Source of the DNA: Terriglobia bacterium
GTDB taxonomy: Bacteria > Acidobacteriota > Terriglobia > Bryobacterales > Bryobacteraceae
Reading direction: 5' to 3'
Assembly: GCA_020073305.1 (NCBI GenBank)
Contig: JAIQFK010000001.1
Location: 310,001 to 374,000 of the forward strand
DNA length: 64,000 nucleotides
Shown here piece after piece: positions 54,726-62,879 of the stretch. The position numbers and the translations under genes are program-made. Position 1 is the stretch's first letter, and every line of letters starts with the position of its first letter. Below the pieces are notes generated by a model. That model had not been told where the DNA came from, did not search any database, and saw only the letters and a program-made list of their open reading frames with translations.

Positions 54726-55855
54726 CAGAGGTCAATCTTTCTGGCCTGGATCTTGCCGATGTCGTAGACACCGAGCCCCAGCTTGGATGCGTATTCAATG
54801 TGCCCGGGCTCGCGAATGAACCGATTGATGCTGGGATTGTCGTCGGGGTTGCGGCCGGTCTTCACGTTTGCCATGGTGCGGTCCCAGACGGAGCTGGCAT
54901 GCTCGGCGGCGCGCTTGCCGTCGATCACGTCGAGCAGCAGCCGGTCGACGGCCACCGGATCGGTGCCGAACATGAGTTCTTTGGGATAAAACCGGAACTT
55001 GCGTCTGAACGAGAACGGTCCGCCGTGCCATACTCCGCGCAGCCCATCCATGATTTGGAGCACGGTGCGCGAGCGAAGCGGCTCGACCGCGGCCAGAGTC
55101 CCGATGAACGAATAGGTGTTCGTTTTAAACCCGGAATGCGAGCGCGCCACGTTCGAGAAACTCCCGTAGGCAATGTTCTTCAGACAGCCGGTGACTCCCG
55201 CCGCCCCGTGGTCCTTCATATTCGGCACATTGATGATCTTGGTGAGCGGTTCCGCAACCAGGCGGGCGAGGTTGGAGCGGGTGTCATCTTCGCCGAAAAA
55301 GTTCACGTCGACATAAGTACCCGGATCGTAGCCGGCGATCGAGCCGCGTGACTGCTCCGCCGTCCAGATGTTCACGCCGGCCGGGACGTAGCGGTCGTAG
55401 TGCACGCTGTCCACCTGGCTGCGGAAGCGCTCGTAGATCCAGATTTTCTCCGGCTTTACCCCCACCGCGCCCAGGTTGCGCACGATCCCCGCGACCACCT
55501 CGGGCGTTGACATGATAGCGGGCGCCCCCGAACAGTTGACTTTGATCCCTACGACATCGGACGGAGTGAAGAACCGAGCCCAACTGTCGCGCGCGTCCGC
55601 ATCGCCGGTCAGCGCGCGCATCCCCTGCGCCATCATTTCATGGACCGTGTCGGCGTCCACCTTTTCGGATTGTTCATCGATGCACTTCGCCGCGTGCACG
55701 CGCGCCACCTTGCCTGGATAGGACCCCGGCATGCCCGGATGAGCGGATGGCTGAAACCGGCTCACGACGCGGTATTTCGGCAAATCCTCGTGCAGGGTGG
55801 CGGCAACAGCGGCAGGCGCGGAGGCCGCGGCCTGCAAGAATGTTCGGCGATCCAT
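54725..55855 (-). CDS. DUF362-like exported protein (Tat signal)
   Basis: 376 residues from ATG 55855; upstream frame residues are not signal-like. The N terminus is a Tat signal (M-D-R-R-T-F-L-Q-A-A-A-S-A-P). The body resembles DUF362 proteins: D-V-V-G-I-K-V-N-C-S-G, I-I-N-V-P-N-M-K-D-H, G-C-L-K-N and a C-terminal D-P-V-A-V-D-R-L-L-L-D segment. Related proteins often carry iron-sulphur clusters, but no C-x2-C-x2-C pattern is seen here. First gene of the four-gene string with the two paralogues. Confidence 0.78.
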   Translation of the reverse strand: MDRRTFLQAAASAPAAVAATLHEDLPKYRVVSRFQPSAHPGMPGSYPGKVARVHAAKCIDEQSEKVDADTVHEMMAQGMRALTGDADARDSWARFFTPSDVVGIKVNCSGAPAIMSTPEVVAGIVRNLGAVGVKPEKIWIYERFRSQVDSVHYDRYVPAGVNIWTAEQSRGSIAGYDPGTYVDVNFFGEDDTRSNLARLVAEPLTKIINVPNMKDHGAAGVTGCLKNIAYGSFSNVARSHSGFKTNTYSFIGTLAAVEPLRSRTVLQIMDGLRGVWHGGPFSFRRKFRFYPKELMFGTDPVAVDRLLLDVIDGKRAAEHASSVWDRTMANVKTGRNPDDNPSINRFIREPGHIEYASKLGLGVYDIGKIQARKIDL

Positions 55856-55900
55856 ATGACGATCATACGTCAGACGTGAGTTTCCCAAAAAACGCCCGCC

Positions 55901-58252
55901 CTACAGCTCCAGTTTTCGCAATCTCAGCGCATTCGTGATCACGGAAACAGAGCTGAAGGTCATGGCGGCGCTTGCGATCATCGGGCTCAGCAGCCATCCG
56001 AAGAAAGGATAAAGCACGCCCGCCGCGATGGGGACGCCCACGGTGTTGTAAGCGAACGCGAAAAAGAGATTCTGGCGGATGTTGCCCATAGTGGCGCGGC
56101 TGAGTTTTCGGGCGCGCACAATGCCGCGCAGGTCGCCGCGAACGAGCGTGATCCCAGCGCTTTCCATCGCTACGTCCGTCCCCGTACCCATGGCGATCCC
56201 TACCTGAGCTTGCGCCAGAGCGGGGGCGTCATTGACACCGTCGCCAGCCATGGCCACGGTCCGCCCCTCGTCTTGCAGGCGTTTGACGATTTCAGCCTTC
56301 TGATGGGGTAGCACCTCGGCGTGAACCTCATCGATGCCGAACTGGCGCGCCACGCTCTCGGCAGTCGCGCGGTTGTCGCCGGTCAGCATCACTACGCGCA
56401 CGCCATCGCGGTGCAGGAACTCGATCGCTTCCGCGGCGGAGGCCTTGGTGGGATCCATGATGCCTAGCAACCCTGTGACGCGCCCTTCGACGGCCACGAA
56501 GATCGCGATCTTTCCGTCGCGTCGCAGGATATCGGCGCGCCCCGCGAAAACTCCCGGATCGATCTCCAACTCGCGCATCAGTTCCTGGCTGCCGACGGCC
56601 ACCTGGCGCCCGACGACTCCGCCCGTGACGCCTCTGCCGGGAATCGAACGAAAGTGCTCCGGTTTCGGAATCTCCAACCCTCGCTCTTCCGCGCTCCGGA
56701 TGACCGCGGCGGCCAGCGGATGCTCGCTGGCCCGCTCGAGGCTGGCGGCGAACCGGATGACATCAGCATCGCTCCCTTCGGCCATTACCGACACCACGCG
56801 CGGCTTGCCTTCAGTCAACGTCCCGGTCTTATCGAACACCACCGTGTCGACTTTCTCGAGAACCTCAAGCGCTTCGGCATTGCGGATGAGGACGCCGGCC
56901 GTTGCGCCGCGCCCGGTCCCCACCATCACCGACATCGGCGTGGCCAACCCGAGCGCACAAGGACACGCGATAATGAGCACCGCCACCGCATTAACCAGTG
57001 CGTAGGCCATCCTTGGCTGCGGTCCGAGCGTGGCCCACACAACGAACGCGATCACGGCAATCAAAATCACAGCCGGAACGAAGTATCCGGCGATGACATC
57101 GGCGACCTGCTGGATGGGCGCACGGCTGCGTTGCGCTTCCGCGGTCATGCGGACGATCTGCGCCAACAGCGTGTCGCTGCCCACATGTTCCGCCCGCATC
57201 ACAAAACTGCCCGCCGCATTCACCGTGCCGCCCGTGACCTGGGAGCCCGCCGATTTCTCAGCGGGGATGGGCTCGCCCGTCACCATGGATTCATCGACCG
57301 CGCTGGAGCCTTCAAGCACGAGGCCGTCCACCGGGATTTTTTCGCCGGGCCGTACGCGGAGGCGCTCGCCGGCCTGAACCTGGTCGAGCGCGACGTCCTC
57401 CTCGGCTCCGTGATCCCGGAGGATGCGCGCCGTTCTCGGCGCCAGGCTGAGCAGGGAACGCAGGGCGCTAGATGTCTGGCTGCGCGCCCGCAATTCGAGC
57501 ACCTGTCCGAGCAGAACGAGCGTCGTAATGACCGCAGCGGGTTCAAAATAGACCGCCACCACGCCGCCATGCCCGCGAAACGAGTCGGGGAAGACAGAAG
57601 GCGCGAGAGTTGCGATCAGGCTGTAAAGGTACGCCGTGCCGGTGCCCATGGCGATCAGCGTGAACATATTCGGGCTGCGATGCACCACCGATGCCCAGGC
57701 GCGTTCGAAGAACGGCCACCCTCCCCAGACCACGACGGGCGTCGACAGCGCCAGTTGAATCCAAACCGCGAACGGCCCCGGCAGGAAATGCGCCGCGGCC
57801 CCGCCGGAGATCATTTCGCCCATGGTCATCAGCAGAATCGGAGCGGTCAGGACGGCGCTCGTCCAGAACCGCCGCCTCATTTCGATCAGCTCAGGGTTCT
57901 CTCCCTCCTCCAGAGTGAGAGTGCGCGGCTCCAGCGCCATGCCACAGATCGGGCAGGCGCCCGGACCGTTGCGCACAACGTCAGGGTGCATCGGGCAGGT
58001 GTAGGTAGCAGCAGCCGGTGGAGGAGGCATGGGCTCTGCCACCGCTTTTTCAGCCGTGTACTTCTCGGGATTCGATCGGAATTTGTCGAGGCAATGAGCG
58101 CTGCAGAAGTACCAGGTTTTCCCTCGGTATGGGTGTGAGCCGGCGGCTCGTCCAGGGTCGACCGTCATGCCGCATACAGGATCCTTGGCCGGCTGGCCCA
58201 CAATGGCAAACGGAGAACCGCCTTGGCCGGGCACAGAACTCACACCATTCAT
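55901..58252 (-). CDS. Copper-type heavy-metal P-ATPase with YHS and metal-binding N-terminal domains
   Basis: 783 residues. The N terminus holds a YHS domain (residues ~24-66, [15 protein letters not shown]) and a short heavy-metal domain (~84-110, Y-T-C-P-M-H-P...[10 protein letters not shown]), with no classical CxxC HMA domain. Then eight membrane helices, the T-G-E-P actuator motif (325-328), the metal site C-P-C (430-432), the phosphorylation motif D-K-T-G-T (474-478) and H-P (511-512). It exports Cu(I) or a related soft metal. It lies 45 bases upstream of the DUF362-like gene in the same direction. Confidence 0.93.
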   Translation of the reverse strand: MNGVSSVPGQGGSPFAIVGQPAKDPVCGMTVDPGRAAGSHPYRGKTWYFCSAHCLDKFRSNPEKYTAEKAVAEPMPPPPAAATYTCPMHPDVVRNGPGACPICGMALEPRTLTLEEGENPELIEMRRRFWTSAVLTAPILLMTMGEMISGGAAAHFLPGPFAVWIQLALSTPVVVWGGWPFFERAWASVVHRSPNMFTLIAMGTGTAYLYSLIATLAPSVFPDSFRGHGGVVAVYFEPAAVITTLVLLGQVLELRARSQTSSALRSLLSLAPRTARILRDHGAEEDVALDQVQAGERLRVRPGEKIPVDGLVLEGSSAVDESMVTGEPIPAEKSAGSQVTGGTVNAAGSFVMRAEHVGSDTLLAQIVRMTAEAQRSRAPIQQVADVIAGYFVPAVILIAVIAFVVWATLGPQPRMAYALVNAVAVLIIACPCALGLATPMSVMVGTGRGATAGVLIRNAEALEVLEKVDTVVFDKTGTLTEGKPRVVSVMAEGSDADVIRFAASLERASEHPLAAAVIRSAEERGLEIPKPEHFRSIPGRGVTGGVVGRQVAVGSQELMRELEIDPGVFAGRADILRRDGKIAIFVAVEGRVTGLLGIMDPTKASAAEAIEFLHRDGVRVVMLTGDNRATAESVARQFGIDEVHAEVLPHQKAEIVKRLQDEGRTVAMAGDGVNDAPALAQAQVGIAMGTGTDVAMESAGITLVRGDLRGIVRARKLSRATMGNIRQNLFFAFAYNTVGVPIAAGVLYPFFGWLLSPMIASAAMTFSSVSVITNALRLRKLEL

Positions 58253-58663
58253 CGTTACACAGGGTTGATGTCCGAAACTTCGAAGCGATTCAAAGGGCAG
58301 GGAAGACTGCGAACTTCCTCACAATGGCAGCGGCCTCCGGGGCCGCACTCCAGGGCGCGATTTGGAGTGCGGCTACTGAGAAGCGGTACAACCAGCCAGA
58401 TCCTTGGGTAGGGTGATCGTGCCGATCCATCCTCCGAGAGCATATCAGCCGTATCACCCTGGGGTTGACGATGCTGTTTGGATTGCAATCTCACTGCCAG
58501 ACCTCCGCGCGTTCGCCGGGGACAGGAAATCAACTGGTTACGGCAGACAGTTCCTCCGCCGGATGTTAGGAACTATCCAAACGGATAGCGGGCCTATCTG
58601 AAAGATGAGTGCTGGCGTCCCACAGCCCCTCACCATGCCGTATATTGGTGGGTCGGCCCGGAT
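58253..58663. other. Divergent intergenic region with palindromic repeats
   Basis: About 410 bases between the P-ATPase and the FHA activator. It holds two overlapping strong inverted repeats (58330-58373, separate entry) and a smaller one, CTATCC-AAAC-GGATAG (58573-58588). I see no gene or clear metal-regulator site, and no -24/-12 promoter in front of the activator. Confidence 0.5.
58330..58373. repeat. Overlapping palindromic repeats
   Basis: GCGGCC-TCCGG-GGCCGC (58330-58346) overlaps the longer repeat GCCGCACTCCA (58342-58352) with TGGAGTGCGGC (58363-58373), 11 perfect pairs and a 10-base loop. Both cannot form at once, so they are mutually exclusive hairpins. The second looks like a REP-type palindromic repeat, which I cannot confirm without the genome. 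Confidence 0.7.
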
Positions 58664-60586
58664 ATGACCCACAGGTTGGTGGCAAGAGACGGCCCTCTGA
58701 AAGGCTCGGTTTATGCGCTCGACGACAGCGAGTTCTCCGTCGGGCGAAATCCGTCCAACCGCTTGTCGGTAAGCGATCCGTCCATATCGCGGCAGCACTG
58801 TGTCATCGTTTCGCAAGCCGGGCAATATCAGATTCGTGACCTGGAAAGCCGCAATGGCACCTTCGTCAACGGGGTTCCAGTGCGCGAGCGTGCCCTGGCC
58901 GACGGCGACGAGATCCAGATCGGCAACTCGCTCCTGCTGTTTCTGGCCGAAGAACAGCCCGCCGGTCCCAATTCCACAACGCCGCTGCGCCTGGATGAGC
59001 GAAGCGTCCTCACCGGAGCCACGGTCGTGCTCCGGAGTGAGGATTCCCGGTATCTTCAGCCCGAAAAGGTCGCCACCGCTCCGTTGCCTGCGCTGCGCGT
59101 CGCGCGCGACCTCAAGGCGCTGCTCAAGATCAGTACGGCCATCAACTCGGTGCGAAAGCTCGACGTGCTCGCGCGGCAGTTGATGGAGTGCGTCTTTGAA
59201 GTGGTTCCCGCGGCTCATGGCGCTATTTTGCTGACCGGCGAAAATCAGGAGGATTTCACGTCCGCCTTTTCGTGGGACCGCAACCAGGGGCTGGTCGCGC
59301 CGTTTCCCGTGAGCGCGACGCTGGTGCGCAAAGTGCTGAAAGAAAAGGTCGGCGTTTTGAGCACGGATGTTCTGCAGGACCCCACGCTGGGCCCGTCCAC
59401 GAGCCTGACTCTTTCCGGCACCAGATCGCTGCTTGCCGTCCCCCTGAAGGTTTTCGACCGCGTGCTCGGCCTGATCTATCTGGATACCGGCGATCCGAGC
59501 GCCAAACTCGACAAGGATCATCTGGAATTGATGACGGCAATCGCCGCCATTTCCGCCGTGGCGCTTGAAAATGCGAAGGAGGTAGAGCGTCTGGAGGATG
59601 AGAACCAGAGGCTGAAGGCGGAGATCAATATCGAGCACAACATGGTTGGCGAAAGCGCACCCATGCGCACGGTGTACCGGTTTGTTTCCCGCGTCGCGCC
59701 GACCGAGGCAACCGTCCTGATTACCGGCGAAAGCGGTACCGGGAAGGAACTCGTAGCGCGCGCCATCCATCGCAACAGTTCCCGCGCAGAGAAGCCGTTC
59801 GTAGCCATCAACTGCGCCGCACTCACTGAGACCCTGCTCGAGAGCGAATTGTTCGGCCACGAAAAGGGAGCATTCACCGGCGCCGTCGTGCAGAAGAAAG
59901 GAAAACTCGAAGTCGCAGACGGCGGGACGCTGTTTCTCGACGAGATAGGCGAGCTAGCCCCGGCCTTGCAGGCCAAGCTCTTGCGCGTTTTACAGGAGCG
60001 GGAGTTTGAACGGGTGGGCGGAACCCGGCCTATCAAGATCGATGTGCGCATTCTCGCGGCTACTAATCGCGACCTGGCAGACAGCGTCAAGGTGGGTAGC
60101 TTCAGGCAGGATCTCTACTATCGGCTCAACGTGGTGTCCATTGAGATGCCGTCCCTGCGGGAACGCCGCGAGGACATTGCGCTGCTGGCAACTTACTTCG
60201 CTGCGCGCGCCGGCGAGAAATCCAAACGCCATGTCCGCGGCGTGTCACCCGAAGCGCGCGTCTGCCTCATCAATTACGACTGGCCCGGCAACGTGCGCGA
60301 GCTCGAAAACGCCATCGAGCGCGCTGTCGTTCTGGGTTCATCGGAGTTCGTTCTCCCCGAGGATCTGCCCGAAGCCGTGCTCGAGACCGAACGGCCGGCC
60401 GGCGCGTCCATCGCCCGGTACCATGAAACCATCGCCGAAGCCAAGAAGCAGGTGATCCTGCGCGCGGTGGATCAGGCCGGCGGCAATTACACCGAGGCTG
60501 CCAAGCTGCTCGGCGTGCACCCCAATTACCTCCACCGCCTGATCCGCAACATGAATCTGAAATCGGTTCTGAAGTCGGTGGGTTAG
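58664..60586 (+). CDS. Sigma-54 activator with FHA and GAF input domains
   Basis: 640 residues. FHA domain at ~25-80 (S-V-G-R-N-P-S-N...I-S-R-Q-H...R-N-G-T-F-V-N-G), which binds phosphothreonine peptides; GAF domain at ~155-303; AAA+ domain with Walker A G-E-S-G-T-G-K-E (355-362), G-A-F-T-G-A (402-407) and L-F-L-D-E-I-G-E; Fis-type helix-turn-helix ([19 protein letters not shown]). It activates sigma-54 promoters in response to a Ser/Thr kinase signal and perhaps a small ligand. The next gene has a -24/-12 promoter, which makes it the obvious target. Confidence 0.95.
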   Translation: MTHRLVARDGPLKGSVYALDDSEFSVGRNPSNRLSVSDPSISRQHCVIVSQAGQYQIRDLESRNGTFVNGVPVRERALADGDEIQIGNSLLLFLAEEQPAGPNSTTPLRLDERSVLTGATVVLRSEDSRYLQPEKVATAPLPALRVARDLKALLKISTAINSVRKLDVLARQLMECVFEVVPAAHGAILLTGENQEDFTSAFSWDRNQGLVAPFPVSATLVRKVLKEKVGVLSTDVLQDPTLGPSTSLTLSGTRSLLAVPLKVFDRVLGLIYLDTGDPSAKLDKDHLELMTAIAAISAVALENAKEVERLEDENQRLKAEINIEHNMVGESAPMRTVYRFVSRVAPTEATVLITGESGTGKELVARAIHRNSSRAEKPFVAINCAALTETLLESELFGHEKGAFTGAVVQKKGKLEVADGGTLFLDEIGELAPALQAKLLRVLQEREFERVGGTRPIKIDVRILAATNRDLADSVKVGSFRQDLYYRLNVVSIEMPSLRERREDIALLATYFAARAGEKSKRHVRGVSPEARVCLINYDWPGNVRELENAIERAVVLGSSEFVLPEDLPEAVLETERPAGASIARYHETIAEAKKQVILRAVDQAGGNYTEAAKLLGVHPNYLHRLIRNMNLKSVLKSVG

Positions 60587-60681
60587 GCATCGCGGCCACA
60601 TTGGAGCGGGGTGGTGCATTTCGGCCAGCCGGCGGGTTGGTGAATTGGCCTATAAGCCTTTCTAAATCAATTAATTAAAGA

Positions 60682-60698
60682 TTGGTACAGAAGGTGCC
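60682..60698 (+). promoter_or_regulatory. Sigma-54 (-24/-12) promoter of the FecR-domain gene
   Basis: TTGGTACAGAAGGTGCC has GG at 60684-60685 and GC at 60696-60697 with exactly 10 bases between, close to the TTGGCAC-N4-TTGC consensus. Transcription would start near 60709, just before the ribosome site GCGGGG and ATG 60722. The sequence upstream is AT-rich (ttaattaaag), suitable for DNA bending. Confidence 0.6.
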
Positions 60699-60721
60699 TT
60701 TCAGAGAGCGGGGAACCGCCC

Positions 60722-62740
60722 ATGAGACGCACTTCATACCTACTCCTGTTGGCGGTCGTTCTAACCGGAACGATCACGATGGCGCGTGCCCAGGTTCCAC
60801 CCGCCCAGGATCCGGATAATTCGGAACACGGCGTCGCGCGCATGAGCATCATCGGCGGAGACGTTACGGTTCAGCGAGGCGATTCGGGTGAGCAGACGGC
60901 CGCCGTGGTAAACGCCCCCCTGATGGCCGGCGACGTCATCTCCACCGGGCCAGGCGCGCGCGCCGAGATTCAGTTCGATTCCGCCAACATGGCGCGGCTC
61001 GCATCGGATTCCGAAGTCCGGATGAGCGAGCTGACCAGTAAACGAGATCAGTTGCAGGTAGCGCGCGGCACCGTGGTTTTCAGTGTGATTCGCGCAGCGC
61101 AAACACAAGTGGAAATCAGCACTCCATCCGTTTCCGTGCGGCCCGTCCAACCGGGAGCGTACCGCATCACGGTGTTCGAGGATGGCCGAACCGAAATTAC
61201 GCCTCGTGCGGGAGAGGCGGAAGTCTATGGTCCGCGTGGAGTCGAGACGCTGCGCGCCGGAAACACCATGGTGGTGCGGGGCAACCCGTCCGACCCGGAG
61301 TTTCAGGTTGTCGGCGCTGTGGCGCAAGACGATTTTGATCGCTGGAATGCGGAGCGCGATCAGAGTCTCATGCGTTCCCCGAGCTATCAACACGTAAGTC
61401 CTGAGATCGAAGGGGCGGGCGACCTCGATGCGCACGGCCGATGGGTGACCTCACCTGAATATGGCGAAGTCTGGGCGCCGACGGTCGGCCCGGACTGGGC
61501 GCCTTATCGCTACGGCCGCTGGGTTTGGGAAGACTGGTATGGCTGGACTTGGGTGAGCTACGACACCTGGGGCTGGGCGCCGTTCCACTACGGCCGCTGG
61601 TTCTGGGGCGCCGGGTACGGCTGGTGCTGGTATCCAGGGCCCAGGTACGTCCGGCCCTTCTGGAGCCCGGCGCTTGTTGGATTTTTCGGCTTCGGCGGAT
61701 TCCACGTCGGCGTCGGTTTCGGCGGGCCTGGCTTCGGATGGGTGCCGCTTGCTCCTTTTGAAGCCTTCCATCCGTGGTGGGGGCGAGGCTATTACGGCGG
61801 TTTTCGCAATCATAATGTGCTGGTTAACAACATAAATGTTGTGAACAACGTGAATATTGTGAACACCTATCGCAATGCGCGCGTTGGAAATGGAGTGACA
61901 GCCGTCAACGCGAACGATTTCGCGCGTGGGCATTTCACGACACCAATCCGCGTCAGCCCGGATCAGCTCCGGCAGGCCAGCCTGGTGAAGGGTGCCGTGC
62001 CCGTTGCGCCAACATCTTCGAGCCTGCGGTTTTCGGACCGGCCGGTGACTTCACCGGTGCGCAGTGCTGCATTAAACAATAGCCGCTTCTTCAGCCATAA
62101 CCAGCCGGCCGCTGTGAACCGCGTGCCGTTCGCGCAGCAGCAACAGAGTCTGGCGCAAATCAACCGGCAGGGAAGTGCGGTGACCGGAAATGCCGGCCGA
62201 GGCGTGCCGAACGTGACGCAAAATACGACGCATGTTCCTGTGACGCCCAGCGCTCCGGCGGCGTCGAACTCTGGCGGCGCCTGGCGACGCTTTGGGAATT
62301 CACCGCAAACAGGAAGTCCCGCCGCCCAGCCGCGCGTGAACAGCGAGGCTGCCGGTGGCGGATGGGGCCGTTTCGGAAGTCCGAACGCCGGCGGCGGTTG
62401 GCGTACTACAGGCGACCGCCCGGCCACGGCAACTCCATCCACGCAGCGCTACCAGAGCGTGCCGTCGGACGGCTGGCGACGCTTCCAGCCGGCCACGCAA
62501 CCCTCGACGCCGCGTTACGCGAGCCCCGGATCCGGCAGCAACAGGTCTCTCCAGATCGCGCCTCCGATTGTGCGCGAACGTTCAACGCCTTCGTACAGTC
62601 GCGGCGGGTCTTCTGGCGGCGCCCGTAGTGCGCCAACCCATCAGTCAGCGCCCAGCGGCGGCGGTGGCTCGCGCGGTAGCGGCGGTGGTGGTGCCGGCGG
62701 CCACTCCAGCGGCGGTGGCGGACACAGCTCACATCGCTAG
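60722..62740 (+). CDS. Exported FecR-domain protein with aromatic and Ser/Gly-rich repeats
   Basis: 672 residues. A signal peptide (Y-L-L-L-L-A-V-V-L-T-G-T...A-R-A) precedes a FecR domain (~45-150: V-T-V-Q-R-G, A-P-L-M-A-G-D-V-I-S-T-G-P-G-A-R-A-E-I, S-V-R-P-V-Q-P-G-A-Y-R-I). Next comes a Trp/Tyr/Gly-rich region with repeats of Y-G-R-W-x-W and W-A-P (~225-365), then an Asn/Val-rich stretch and a long low-complexity Ser/Gly/Pro tail ending in Gly-Ser-His. It lacks a membrane helix, so it is not an anti-sigma factor like FecR itself; it is probably a cell-surface or matrix protein. Driven by the -24/-12 promoter upstream. Confidence 0.85.
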   Translation: MRRTSYLLLLAVVLTGTITMARAQVPPAQDPDNSEHGVARMSIIGGDVTVQRGDSGEQTAAVVNAPLMAGDVISTGPGARAEIQFDSANMARLASDSEVRMSELTSKRDQLQVARGTVVFSVIRAAQTQVEISTPSVSVRPVQPGAYRITVFEDGRTEITPRAGEAEVYGPRGVETLRAGNTMVVRGNPSDPEFQVVGAVAQDDFDRWNAERDQSLMRSPSYQHVSPEIEGAGDLDAHGRWVTSPEYGEVWAPTVGPDWAPYRYGRWVWEDWYGWTWVSYDTWGWAPFHYGRWFWGAGYGWCWYPGPRYVRPFWSPALVGFFGFGGFHVGVGFGGPGFGWVPLAPFEAFHPWWGRGYYGGFRNHNVLVNNINVVNNVNIVNTYRNARVGNGVTAVNANDFARGHFTTPIRVSPDQLRQASLVKGAVPVAPTSSSLRFSDRPVTSPVRSAALNNSRFFSHNQPAAVNRVPFAQQQQSLAQINRQGSAVTGNAGRGVPNVTQNTTHVPVTPSAPAASNSGGAWRRFGNSPQTGSPAAQPRVNSEAAGGGWGRFGSPNAGGGWRTTGDRPATATPSTQRYQSVPSDGWRRFQPATQPSTPRYASPGSGSNRSLQIAPPIVRERSTPSYSRGGSSGGARSAPTHQSAPSGGGGSRGSGGGGAGGHSSGGGGHSSHR

Positions 62741-62760
62741 TCTCAAGAGTTTCTTCCCTT

Positions 62761-62801
62761 GGGGCCCGCGGACCTACGAAGGTCTGCGGCCCCATTTTTT
62801 T
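62761..62801 (+). terminator. Strong intrinsic terminator after the FecR-domain gene
   Basis: GGGGCCCGCGGACC (62761-62774), loop TACGAA and GGTCTGCGGCCCC (62781-62793) form a GC-rich stem with one bulge and one G-T pair, followed by ATTTTTTT. Begins 20 bases after the stop. Confidence 0.9.
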
Positions 62802-62879
62802 GGGGGGATCGCGAGCCCAAGCACGGCAGGCGGATAGAAGTTTACATAATCTTCGTTATCGGAAGCCGCCGAAACATCC

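Noticed and set aside
52701-54767. 688-codon plus-strand frame
   Set aside because: Antisense shadow of the tandem paralogue operon; composition is Arg/His/Gly-rich with no recognisable fold.
56654-58138. 494-codon plus-strand frame across the P-ATPase
   Set aside because: The P-ATPase on the minus strand has all catalytic motifs, so this frame is an artefact of high GC.
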